Shown here piece by piece: positions 47,641 through 58,049 of a stretch of DNA of 64,000 bases. Numbering within the stretch: the stretch's first letter is position 1; the number at the start of each line of letters is the position of its first letter. A model generated the notes under the pieces. That model had not been told where the DNA came from. It did not search any database and saw nothing but the letters and a program-made list of their open reading frames with translations. A program made the position numbers and the translations under genes. This DNA comes from Coptis chinensis. Taxonomy: Eukaryota; Streptophyta; Magnoliopsida; Ranunculales; Ranunculaceae. The DNA lies in the NCBI GenBank assembly GCA_015680905.1, contig CM027382.1, positions 25,145,501-25,209,500 on the forward strand, written 5' to 3'.

Positions 47641-48004
47641 ACGTGGGAATCGTGGGAGTGAAAGGTGAGTGATGGAGTTTAGGTGTAGTGTGAGTTGTGA
47701 GTGTAGAATGTATGAAGTTTATATAGGTTTTAAGTTGCTAAAACGGATCGGAAGTTGCCAAAACTAATTACGGCGGTTTCGAAAATCCTAAAATTTCCAA
47801 ACCCAAAACGAAAAAACAACTCATTATCTTGATTCTAATTCAAACCTAGTATCTTTTAGGTTGAATTTATGATAGAATCTACCTATTTAATCTAGATTTC
47901 ATCCTACCCTTATACTTATTCCTGGATATGCCTAAACGGCCATATTTTCACCTTGACTCCGCAATAAATTCTAACACAAGGGTTATAAAAAATCATGCTG
48001 GAAT

Positions 48005-48030
48005 AGATAAAACAACCCCCAAACAATTTG
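48005..48030 (-). promoter_or_regulatory. Polypurine-tract-like stretch 3 of E5
   Basis: The plus strand reads AAACAACCCCCAAACAATTTGGG. On the minus strand this is a TTTGGGGGTTG core between the two env-like blocks. The GAGGACA phrase is not visible here, so the match is partial. Confidence 0.45.
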
Positions 48031-48189
48031 GGAAGGTGGGATCAATATGAGACAACCACGATAATAAAAAATAACCGCGATTATATTAAAATTTTCATTC
48101 GAGTACATTTAACTACAAAATTCAAATTACGGAAATAAAACTTACATTAAAATAAATAACAATAATGAAACTACAAATAAACACATAAA

Positions 48190-49516
48190 AACATCAAACG
48201 ATGCTATCCCTAACTACTCCCAGATCGGTAGCGGAGGGCACACCTGTCCGGAGATCGCTCCGGGCTCGATGGGGCAAAGCACATTCGATCCTTCGGCGAC
48301 GACGCGTGCCTCGATGGTGTGTCCTCGGAAGGAGTCCCCGTGAGGTGGGAATCGTGTAAGCATCTCTTCCGAACCGGCGCCGAGCTTCTAGCTCGGCCCT
48401 CATTTGTTCCCACCTCTCATCCTCTCTATGTAACGGATCTCGGTTATGATGCATCGTTGCTGCCGAAGTCCGGAGGTCTTCGCAGATGGTGTTGTTTTAA
48501 CGCGATGCCACGATGAATCACAGCCATGCGTTCGCTGCGTCGACCAACACCTCTCCAAGGCATCCGCGATCAAAACAAGTCAAATCCTCCTCATCCTCCG
48601 AGGCATTCTCGATTTCCCCGGCCTCCTCGGCATTCCCATCTCCACCATCCTCTTCTTCTTCTTCTCTATCCTCACCAACCTCCACACTCGTTGGACACAT
48701 TCCTATAGATGCGAGGGTTTTGGTGTAGGGTGATGTAAGTCCTATCGATCGCTCGAGTCGCTGCTCTCAACTTCAAAGATGATCTTGGTTATCAACACGG
48801 GGAGAGGTGCAACAGACTTCCCTACTCCCCTAATCATGCTAAGTAAAACTCCAAGATGCGTAACTCATACTTCGCTCCCGGAGTATCCATAAGATGTGGA
48901 GGCAGATTCGAGGCCGATGTCGCCGACCTTCTCCTTCCCAAGACATTCCGGCCCAATCCACCGAAAGCCGCGGCCGGTTTGGTTGGTCTAAGGAGCTTTG
49001 TCGAACACAACGCGACCTCGCATTGTAGTCCCCTCCAATAACTCGCCTCGTTCATCAATGGCTCTACCCCATTATGTTGGGACTCACCTTGAACGTGACA
49101 TCCGGATGGATTCTAGGTGGAATGCCTAGAATCTCATCCAACAACCCGATCGTCACTTCCTTCCTCCTCTTCGCCACCATAACAAAAATCCTAGTCCCTT
49201 CCAACTCCCTCAGATTGTAGAACCGTGGGACTAAGTCCTCGTGGTAATAGGCTTCAGTCGAAAGTACCACAAGCTATTCCAGATCTCGATCGATCATTTC
49301 GTCACCCGTAAAGCGGGCAGAAAGTGGTCGCCCATAAAAGCTTGTCCGCAAAAATCGGCGTTGTTGAGCCATTGGTGTTTGGAATGTAGTGGGGGCTTAA
49401 ATGGGATGTGGTGGTGGGATTTTAATCGATCGACCGGAAGCAAACAGTGGTGGTGGTGGGTGGTGGTGGTGCAGCAACACCGAAATTTGGAATTTTTGGT
49501 GGTTTTGGTGATGTAA
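48190..49516 (-). pseudogene. E5 env-like block A (putative plant transposon protein domain)
   Basis: The minus-strand segment at 49270-49064 reads AYYHEDLVPRFYNLRELEGT and VTIGLLDEILGIPPRIHPDV. This resembles the conserved opening of the 'putative plant transposon protein' domain (F..F..Y..L......V.VRG..V.....I...LGIP). A basic region (RRFGRDAYTIP, RRRR) follows at 48454-48194. It is a second env-like block, upstream of block B, and has no clear counterpart at that spacing in E3. It is a fossil. Confidence 0.45.
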
Positions 49517-50033
49517 ATCGGTTGGAGGTTCAGGGGGTCGCGGTCGAGTCGATTTGGGTTGGGTATTGATTGTGGGCGTGGGTAAATTTAGTTTTCTTTT
49601 TAATTTGATTTTGTTTTAGGTTTTGGAGCTTTTGGCGTTAATGGCGGTTTGTGGAAGATGAAGTCTTGTTGGTTAAGGTAAGGGTGCGGCCGCCGGGTTG
49701 GGTTGGGCCCAAGCCCAAATCGAAATTTTTGATTTTTTTCGATTTTTCGCAAAACTTCAAATCAAAATTGCTGCTTCGTTATCGGTCTGATTTTTGCGAA
49801 TGAGATATGAAAATGATCAGGAGAGAATTTCCAATCCAATGATCCATAAAACACTCTATTCCGATCGTGGATGACATATAAGATAGTGTAAAACGCCTCT
49901 AAGTGCGTGCATGACATACGATGCGAACAATTGGACTCTAAAATCATGGATTATGTCAACCCGAATCGTAATACAATTAAACGGACTAAGCAACTGTAAT
50001 GGGACATAAACGTTCTAGGGCCGGAAACATTTA

Positions 50034-50050
50034 ACACCCACCCCCAAACA
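50034..50050 (-). promoter_or_regulatory. Polypurine-tract-like stretch 4 of E5
   Basis: The plus strand reads CACCCACCCCCAAACAAA, a minus-strand TTTGTTTGGGGGTGGGTG core. It lies just upstream (minus sense) of env-like block A. The GAGGACA phrase is absent. Confidence 0.45.
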
Positions 50051-51369
50051 AATTTTTACAACGGAGCTTAGAAAATTTGTTTTTAGCGATGGGTCTTTTA
50101 AAGTCGATTCGAGACTTCCTAGATTACTATGTTTATTCTTTAATATATATATCTATATATATATATATATTTACTTTTAAAAAGAAAAACAATAAACAAG
50201 AAAAACATAATTTACCCCATAGAGAAACATGACTCAAAAATCCGAGAAAACATGCAAGAGTGGAAAACGTGAATTATGTCAAGCGTGGACTTAGGATCCG
50301 TACTTACAGTACCACACACTCCATAGGGGGGGCGGTTACCTTAATGGTGCACTCTCACCAATATATGGAAATGAAAGGAAATGCACCAAAACAAAAGTTG
50401 AGTCGTTTATAGTCGATACTTTCGAGACTTTATCTAAACATATGTATGAACATGCGGTTTATCATATATCAACAACCGAAATAGTTGTGGATCATTCCAT
50501 AAATAAATATCTGAGAAAACATATCCAAACACAATTAAGCACCAAGATTTCCTATGACTCAACCTAATAAAATGAAAGCGAAGTCGGATAACCCTATTAC
50601 TTAACCTGCTTTTGCACCTTTTTTTTTTCATTTTTTGAGCGAGAGGGTGTCCTAGTGAATAAGTGTGGAAGAGTGAATGGTTGTGGAGAATATGGTGGAT
50701 ATAGGTAAGTTGTAGAAGGAAAGCATTGAAAAATGAGGATGTGGGTTTTAGCACAAAACTCATTCATATTGTAGGTAGGACTGCCTCAAGTCCGAAAATG
50801 AAGGTGTCACACGCTTTTGTCTAAGTATTTGTTTACTAGGTGAATTTAAAAAATTATGAAGCCTGGAAAAAACAACGGGGATCGAGTGCAAACTCAAGAT
50901 TCCTTTGAAAGGGTGGAAGGAGGGAGATGAGGTGGATGTTGTGGAAAGTAGTTCTTGATAGGGTGAATTATCACCGCTCTAAGAAACTCATCAATTGCTC
51001 ATCTAGATTGGTCATATCCTCGTTACTATGATAGTCCTCTACATCTTTGAGAAAGTTATCTATCTCATCCTCATCCATAATATGTGTATCGACTAGTGTA
51101 GGGATGGAAAATGTTGGAGTTTGAACTTCCAAAGGAAAGAAATTTGGGCATATGATTATCGGGGAGCGTGTTGTTGAAATAATCTCGAGCAAAGCTCGAT
51201 CATGCTAACCTCTCCATCCATAATTTAATCGGGGTAGCTGTGTATTTGTTTTAAAAACATTGACTTCAACAGACAAGATGGCCAAAAGACATGGACATTG
51301 AACCATCGCGGCAATTAATTAGCGCATTGGCGGTTTGCGAAAAGGGCGCCCTAAGATGATCGGGACGAG
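50051..51369 (-). other. E5 spacer between protease-like region and env-like blocks
   Basis: An acidic frame at 51192-50971 (DEDEIDNFLKDVEDY, MTNLDEQLMSFL) resembles the protease-RT linker of Athila elements. A TA-rich stretch lies at 50142-50170. The rest shows no domain. Reverse transcriptase would be expected after the linker but is not seen. Confidence 0.5.
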
Positions 51370-51960
51370 TGGTTAAGCGACTTTTGTGTCGAGGATGACA
51401 AAATCAATGGGATAGTAAAAATCCTGAATTTTTACGAGAACATTTTCAACCACACCCTTAGGATACTTAATAGACCGATCCGCTAATTGCAGCGTCATTT
51501 TAGTGGGTTGCATCTCGTCTAGACCTATTTGTCTATACAAATAAAAGCGGGGAGTAAGTTAACACTAGCCCCCAAGTCTAATAACGGTCGTCATCGTATA
51601 AGAATCTCCTAAGGTGCATTATCTGATAGGGCGACCGGGGTCCTTGTACTTAACAATTCCATTATGTTCAGATAGAGTTGGGAATTGTTCTATTAAAAAG
51701 CGTCTTTTGGTATATTTGTCTTAAGCCTAGTAGTACACAACTCCTTAAGAAACTTAGCATGGTGTGGTAGCTTTTAATAGCTTCAAGGAAGGGAAGATTT
51801 ATAGTTAGATTCTTGAAAACGTCCCTAATCTCCTCATAATTAGTATCCCTAGTTAACACGGCTAATTTTTGTGGAAGCGGTGGTTTACGTCTATATTTAG
51901 CAATGGTATCACCTGGATGTTTAACCGTGGCTTTACGTTTCTTAGGTTGTGTTTATGGCG
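51370..51960 (-). pseudogene. E5 protease-like region
   Basis: Minus-strand matches to the E3 protease region include the KYKDPGRP-type phrase (about 51625-51650) and a D-L-G-A/G-S-V-N-type site (about 51550-51590). The frame is broken. Confidence 0.5.
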
Positions 51961-52252
51961 CGGTACCTCTAAAGTGGTAGGCTCTTGGTTTCTTTTTAGA
52001 TTATCTAGTAAAATAGCAGGGTGTAGGGGGCTACTAGTGGGGTAACTATAGGCATAGTTACTTTGTTATCAACCACTCTGCCGAACGAGAGTGATGGTGA
52101 TGGCCTTTAGCTCACTTACATTTTCATATTCATTACTAGTATTATCGGTTACCTTAAAGGCTGTATTTGTTGTTTTAGTATTAGGTATTGCGTGACCTGG
52201 AAACACACCTTTGGGTTGGGCTTTATCTTGAGCCAACTGTTGGGTTAAATTA

Positions 52253-53687
52253 TTAGCGGAATGTAGAAATTTGTTGGTTAGATTGAGCCATGGTTTGAAA
52301 AAGTTTTTGGCTCACTTGTATGAAGGTGTCAAGACGATCCGGTTGTGTGGGTGTAGTAGTCACGGGTGGTGTGACTGGAACTATTTCACGTGAATTATTT
52401 ATGGGTGGATTTTGATAGTTATTATTTATCGGAACGATACCTCTATTAGCATTATAATTATTATAACTACCTTGACTTTGTGCTTGACCTTGTCGAGGTT
52501 GCACTTGGTTGTTATAATTATTGAAATTCCCCTGACCCTGTCCTTGTCGTAGTGAGGCTTGGTTAAAGCTGTGCGTAGGCCTAACATATTGATTATTGTA
52601 CCCTTGAGGTGTGACGTGTTGGTTATTTCTCCAACCGAAGTTGGGATTTTGTCTCCAAGGGGCGTTAGGTTCACTATTAATAGAACAAGCCTGTTCATAG
52701 GCTATAGGACAGTGGGAGTCGGGATGCTCAGGGCTCCAACAGAAACTACATGGATTTGAATTTACATTCATGGCGGGGGATAGGCTTTTGTTGAATAGAA
52801 ATGGCCTCTACCTTTTTTAGTGAGTGATTCGATTAGAGTTTTAAGCTCGGAATCGTGTTTAATTTCAAACATACCGGCGGCCTTAACTGTATTAGAAGAA
52901 CTAGCGGAGCGGTGGATATCATCACTACCCCCCCAGTTGTTATTTCGCTTAGTTTGATCCTCTAAAATTTATAAGCCTCGAGGCTCCTTTGCTTAAGAAA
53001 CTACCCCCATTCATTATGTCTAGGACTTCTTTATGGTGGTGTAGAAGTCCTTTGAAAAAGGCACAAACCAACGTGTCTTTCGCTAAGTTATGATGTGGAC
53101 ACTCTATAAGGAGATCGGTGAAACGATTCCAAGCCTCTGAAAATGATTCATGAGGATTTTGTCGAAAGAAATGAATCTTGGAAAGCATCTCGTCCGTCTT
53201 TAGGGGTGGGTAAAATGTTCCATAAACAATTTGAACAAGTTTAGCCCACGAGTCCGTAGAATTAGGCGTTTGGCAAGTTAACCAAGACGCCTTTATCGGG
53301 CTAAGGTGAAAGGGAATACCACGAGTTTAATTTGTTCGCACCAACCGTAGGATGGTGGAATGTTGTTAGAACTTGTTCAATCCTAAGCGTGTGCTGATAA
53401 GGTTTTTCATGGTCTAATCCATGAAAAACGGGTAACAAATTAAAAATATTTGGGGGGATTCGGAAATCCCCCACTGGGTCTGCTAGAACGATGCAAGATT
53501 TAGGGCTATCGCGCAAGGCTTTGTAAAAGTCGGAGAGAGGAGTCTCTCTTTCTTCAGCCATTATGTCAGGTGTGGTTGGTGGAATATTAGTTATAGGTGT
53601 AGTGATTGGTATACTCGATAGATTTGTTTGTTGACGTTGACGGTTAATTACGTTTGGTGTTTTTCTCCGACCAGACCTTAATCTCAT
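52253..53687 (-). pseudogene. E5 gag
   Basis: It opens MRLRSGRRKTPNVINRQRQQ at 53687 and contains DFRIPPNIFNLLPVFHGLDH, then FSEAWNRFTDLLIECPHHNL, the Retrotrans_gag core. A Cys/His segment (CSFCWSPEHPDSHCP) near 52740 is an RNA-binding knuckle type. A Gln/Asn-rich tail (RQGQGQGNFNNYNNQ) follows. It parallels E3 gag throughout. It is a fossil with a few breaks. Confidence 0.85.
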
Positions 53688-53699
53688 GCAAGTCTAAGT

Positions 53700-54235
53700 C
53701 TAAACACGACAACAATCCAAACAATCTTGATATATTAGTATGAACCTCTAACTGGAGATGCGAGGTATGGAAGAAAGGAATACCTGATAGCGTCCTTGCT
53801 TCGCTTATGAATAGCATCTTGTTTATGCGTGTTCAGTGTAAATAACAAGTTAGAACACTGAAAAACTTAAAAATCAAAGTTTGAAACAAACCTGTTGAAA
53901 TCCGGGATTTTTGGCTTAGAGCGAGCTGGCGCGATGTCGCTCCTTGTTCGATGACTTAAGCGCGTGTCGCGCTTTCGGTGTGGGGCTGGTCAAAGTCGTG
54001 AGTCTGATAAAATCAGCTGGTCGTGCTTTCGGTATGAGGCGGGTGCTTCGGTAAGCGAAGTTCTATAGAAGATAGCTGGTCGCGCCTTCGCGAGGCCGGC
54101 TGTGTAATAATTCGCTAAAATTTTTCAACGATGAAACGGAAAAGCGGTATGAATCAAACACGGGTGGGTGGGTGAAATGGAACTTTTAAGAAAAGTACTT
54201 ACACTACGAAAACAATGCGAAAGTGCAACTAAGAT
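53700..54235 (-). other. E5 leader
   Basis: This is non-coding sequence between primer site and gag. At 53920-54100 CG-rich phrases such as GGTCGCGCTTTCGGT and TTCGGTAAGCGAAG repeat about every 50-60 bases, suggesting tandem stem-loops. Confidence 0.5.
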
Positions 54236-54248
54236 GGCAGCGGCGCCA
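54236..54248 (-). other. Primer-binding site of E5
   Basis: The minus strand reads TGGCGCCGCTGCC, two bases after the LTR end. It differs at one base from the complement of the plant tRNA-Asp 3' end (TGGCGCCGTTGCC). Confidence 0.87.
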
Positions 54249-54250
54249 TT

Positions 54251-55779
54251 TGATAACTGTAAAAGTAATAGCTTTACCTACGAAATAAAGCGATGAAACT
54301 TACAAACGCAAGTAAAACTAAAACTAGCTTATGAAGCTTATATGCTTATCAAAGATTTCTACTCTCAATCCTATGAGATATAGTGGAGTAGAGTGATTCG
54401 TTCCACTCCTAGTCCTTCCGCATGCTGTGTTATCACGTGTAATTACTCTACTTAAGGTCTAATGAGAGATTTTACGAAAAGGCAACTAAGACTACGATGA
54501 TGCAACTACCCACAAGATGCAACTAGCGGTTATCAAAATAACTATGGGAATGCTACGTTTATTCGATGATAAGTAGTTAGAGGGGATTGATTCCACCTTA
54601 ACTTCGACTTAATCCTATTATTACCGAATTAATCGTAGAATCGAATTGAAGCGCTTAGCGGAAAATTTGGTTCTTCCTAATCCCTAATTACACATGGCAT
54701 TCCTACCAATTCATAACTAGCATGTGAGCGATTAAACCCATTATCATGGTGAACTAATCGTTTCTAGAGTGGAAAGGAAATTACAACGATTCTACGATAG
54801 TGGAATCAAGCTTTCATCAAGGCTTCTCAACCCCCTCTAATGGAGGTTTAGCCGAGAATCATCATTCTAATCATTTCGATTAAAGTTAAACTAAACATGA
54901 TATAAATAATTGAAATTTACTAATCTAAATTAAACAATAATTAAAATCTAATTAATAACTAAGAATTGAATAACAAGTAGTAAATGAATCGGATCTAACA
55001 CAAATGTAAATGACAAGTCGAGAAATTTAACAACTAGCTATTTTATTAATCAAACTAATTAAGAGTAATGATTCTAATAGTTTAATCTAAAACAAGAATT
55101 GGATTTGAAATTAAACTTAATTAAAACAATTAAATCTAGATCTAGAAGCTATTCTAATGGCTACTTTCTATTCTAAGCTATCTACCATTAACTATCTACC
55201 TCTAACAAAGAGCTAAGCTTTTGTTTTTATACTTTCAGATCTAAAAATCGTGCATGGGCTTGGAGCCATGTTTTGGGCCAGAGAATCAGGCCCAAAACCC
55301 AATTCTTTCGATTCAAAAGGCCTCTTCGGTAATTTTGTAGTTGGCTTCAATAGACTTTTCGTCCACTTCTGCTCCTCTGATTGGATCAAGGCTTAGACCA
55401 TTGGAAAGCTCTTTCCGAGATGGTCGTTTGGACATAAGATAGGCCCCATTCCGAGGTCTGAGTTCAAAGATACGGCATTCGGAAGTTTTGCTGACTTGTG
55501 TGTTGTTTACGCGATTGGACGCCCGTCGATTTTCAGCTTTTGACCGGGCTTTAGAAAGGCTTTGTCTTCTTGAATCTTGGCCTTTAATCACGGAACTCTT
55601 TAGTAACCGACCTTTGCTCCTTTATCTCGCTAAAGTGGCACATTTCTGCACATAATGGACTTTGAAGCCTGAAATGCATAAAAACACGTAATCAGTGTTA
55701 ACTCTTAATTATTACTCACATAATTGGTCTAAAAGTATGTCTGTTACAGGGTTAAAACTACAGTTTTGGGCTCTTATCA
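54251..55779 (-). repeat. 5' LTR of E5
   Basis: It is the partner of 43082-44608, with the same TATA context and ends. The outer end TGATAAGAGCCC is followed by target copy CCAAC (55780-55784). Confidence 0.93.
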
Positions 55780-55784
55780 CCAAC

Positions 55785-56068
55785 CCTTTCATATTGTTTC
55801 CTAACCTGAATACCAGTATCTCAGCAATTCAGAATGAACTTATGACTGATGCATCCTCATCCTCTGAAGAAGATACCGATGATGACATGCCTCCCGTTTA
55901 GCTTCCATTTTTGCCTGTACCCATTTCATGTGAATGTTCTGTTCAGCCTTCAACTGTCCTAGCCAGTCCAACCACACAGTCAGGTCCAGGAGTTCTTGAT
56001 GCTGGTGTAGCAACAAGTACTGATGTTGAACTGAAGTTTGATTCTACCCCTGCTCAACAAGCTAAGTA
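55785..56068 (+). pseudogene. E4 antisense extra frame, last part: acidic C-terminus
   Basis: After E5 the plus strand reads DASSSSEEDTDDDMPPV, then STPAQQAK and a stop near 56068. It is a short acidic tail of the kind that ends Transposase_28-type proteins. Confidence 0.45.
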
Positions 56069-57330
56069 AAAACTTAGCTATTCAGTTCATGATTTAGAAA
56101 ACATTTATTTCAACAACAATTTTTTTATGGGTCTGTAATATTGAGCTATGTTGCTCACATACTATTTACGTACAGAGCTCTGCAGCACTTCTAGTTTATG
56201 CATGCATTTAAAATATAATGACATGAACTACTATGCATATTCTACCCCTAATGCCCCCAAAGTTTATTTGGAACAATAATAGGTGACTCTTATAGGCTAA
56301 ATAGGTTAAAATGAGGCATAACCAAAATTTGATCAAGATATCATGGGAGCCATCCAAGTTTAACCGTAACTGAAAGTTCGATTGTAATAGAGAAATATGG
56401 CACAGAGGAGCCATGTGTCTATGCGAAGGTAACTGGGTGCCTTAAGCACAACACTGTGTTTAATAACGATAGGTCCTGTTTATTTAAAAAATAAATAGGT
56501 TATCACCAGAACAACAGTCGGGGAGTCTTCCTCAGCGCAATCATGCCGATATTATTCTAGGCCAATGACTGTGTGCTAGGATCTAGATCCAACCCAGATC
56601 TTCCGAGCAACCCCCTTTTATGATGTTATGAGAGCGCAAGGAACTGGCATACAATTCGAGCTCCCAAGAACACTATCTCTAGTTCCAAGTCAAATTGGCA
56701 TATAGTTTACTGAACAGTTAATGTGGTTAGATTCCCTAAAGGCTTAACCCATTGAGGATAATCTCATTCTGAAAGAATTAGCGGCGTCTGATCAGCTCGC
56801 ATGGGGATGAGAAAGGAACGGCATCTGATTCAGCTTCCCCAAACTCAGTATCACTGGTTCCAAAGCAAATTGGCATACAATATTCTTGAACAGATAGTGA
56901 GAAGATAATTCCCTAAAGGCTTAGAGCAAATATTCAATTGCAATAAATAAAACCCTAAACTAGCATGATATTCAATTGTAATAAATAAAAACCTTAATCT
57001 ATACTTCCATCCCCTGGTGTGGGCAATAGAACTAATAACTAAAAACATAAAGAACTAACCTGATTGAAGAACACCATAAACCAGAAGAATCATTAAACCT
57101 TAAGCACTGGCTTCATCTCCTCCCTTGAAGGAGAAGATTAGCCTTTCATATAGAAGGAAGAACACGAAGAACGAGAAGAAGAAGAGTCGAAGAACATAAG
57201 ACTAGAAAGACTAATTTATTAAGACTCAGCTAGTTAAAACAGATCTTTTATTATTAATCTCTCTCTGCCTCAAGTTCTGGAGACAAGAATATAAGTGAAT
57301 TGGCCATTTACATGAGGCACTTAGGTCCTC

Positions 57331-57340
57331 TATTTATAGA
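57331..57340 (-). promoter_or_regulatory. TATA box of S4
   Basis: TCTATAAATA on the minus strand is followed by a GA-rich leader-like sequence. Confidence 0.55.
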
Positions 57341-57454
57341 GGCTACAATGAGCTCTAGAAGCATTCCAAACCATCATTTGTTTCCTAATACAAATAGACT
57401 TCTTTCAGAGTCTAACTTCGTCTCCAAAACTGAGAAGAAATTGGCTACAGTGTC

Positions 57455-57590
57455 GATCCATGCATCTGGACGCACTATTCATGCATCCCAGACTTAATCA
57501 ACGTGTCTGGACGCTCGATCTATGCGTCCCAAACGCATGGGTTGCATCTGGACGCACGATAGTCGCGTCTCAAACGCGAGACTCTATTTT
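57455..57590. repeat. Short repeated motif cluster in S4 U3
   Basis: TGCATCTGGACGCAC-type and GCGTCCCAAACGC-type phrases alternate at 57461, 57500, 57520, 57544 and 57566. The last, GCGTCTCAAACGCGAGAC, includes a dyad. It recalls the CG palindromes of E2/E3. Confidence 0.55.
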
Positions 57591-58049
57591 TCCACCTTTG
57601 GTCTATTTTTCTTTCTTCTTTTGCGGGCTTTGGTCCAAGCAACGAATCATTTGGCCTTGGGCTTCCAAATAGGCTTTAAAATAGGTCCAAGTCGCATCTT
57701 TAATAGCTTCAATTCCTTGGCCTTTTCCATGATTGTCCACGAGCTTCCCATGTGATCCTTAATGCTCCGTATTGCTCTGTTTTACCCCTTTTTCTCTAAT
57801 ATTCTACAAAACTCTCTTTTTCACCTGTAGAATCTTAAAACATAACTTACAAACACTATTAGTCCACTAAGATGGCTAAACAAGAGGCATAATCGAGGGA
57901 TAAATTGCACTTTTTGAGCACTTATCACTTAATCTATTGTGGATAATAAATAAAGAGCTGACGTAAGAAATAAATTCGATTGCAAGTTGAGAAACTTTAT
58001 TGATAAGAGAGAATAAATAATGCATTAAATTAAGAAGCATGAAATAACA

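Larger units (their letters stand above)
43082..55779 (-). mobile_element. E5: full-length, apparently non-autonomous Athila-like element
   Basis: The LTRs are 43082-44608 (3') and 54251-55779 (5'), 1527 and 1529 bases. Target copies CCAAC lie at 43077-43081 and 55780-55784. The primer site is at 54248-54236. On the minus strand I recognise gag (53687-52253), protease-like sequence (about 51960-51370) and two env-like blocks (49280-48190, 47640-46440). Four polypurine-tract-like stretches also occur. I recognise no reverse transcriptase, RNase H or integrase. The LTR pair is nearly the same, so insertion is recent. Coding parts are broken in several places. Replication would have needed enzymes from a relative such as E3. 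Confidence 0.92.
56070..57927 (-). repeat. S4: LTR-like block inserted in E4 (left limit not resolved)
   Basis: The right end is a minus-strand LTR-type start, TGATAAGTGCTCAAAAAGTG at 57927, with a TATA (TCTATAAATA, 57331-57340) about 590 bases inside. The order start, ...CAGGTGAAAAAGAG..., Pro/Lys-less spacer, TATA is like S3. An internal duplication is visible (56620-56760 and 56810-56930, sharing AATTGGCATA and CCCTAAAGGCTTA). No purine tract precedes 57927, which argues for a solo LTR. Target copies could not be confirmed, though CTTAA at 57928-57932 recurs at 56445-56449. GCCCCCAAAGTTT at 56250 might instead be a polypurine tract of E4. Confidence 0.5.

Noticed and set aside
48190-48740. 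Several overlapping frames on both strands suggesting a host gene
   Set aside because: The region is CG- and CT-rich and lies within E5 between env-like parts. Only the minus-strand order fits the element.
57755-57927. A 173-bp solo LTR of a small TRIM-like element flanked by CTTAA
   Set aside because: The segment has TG...CA ends and matching CTTAA copies, but the LTR layout continues beyond it to a TATA at 57331. The short target match is probably chance.
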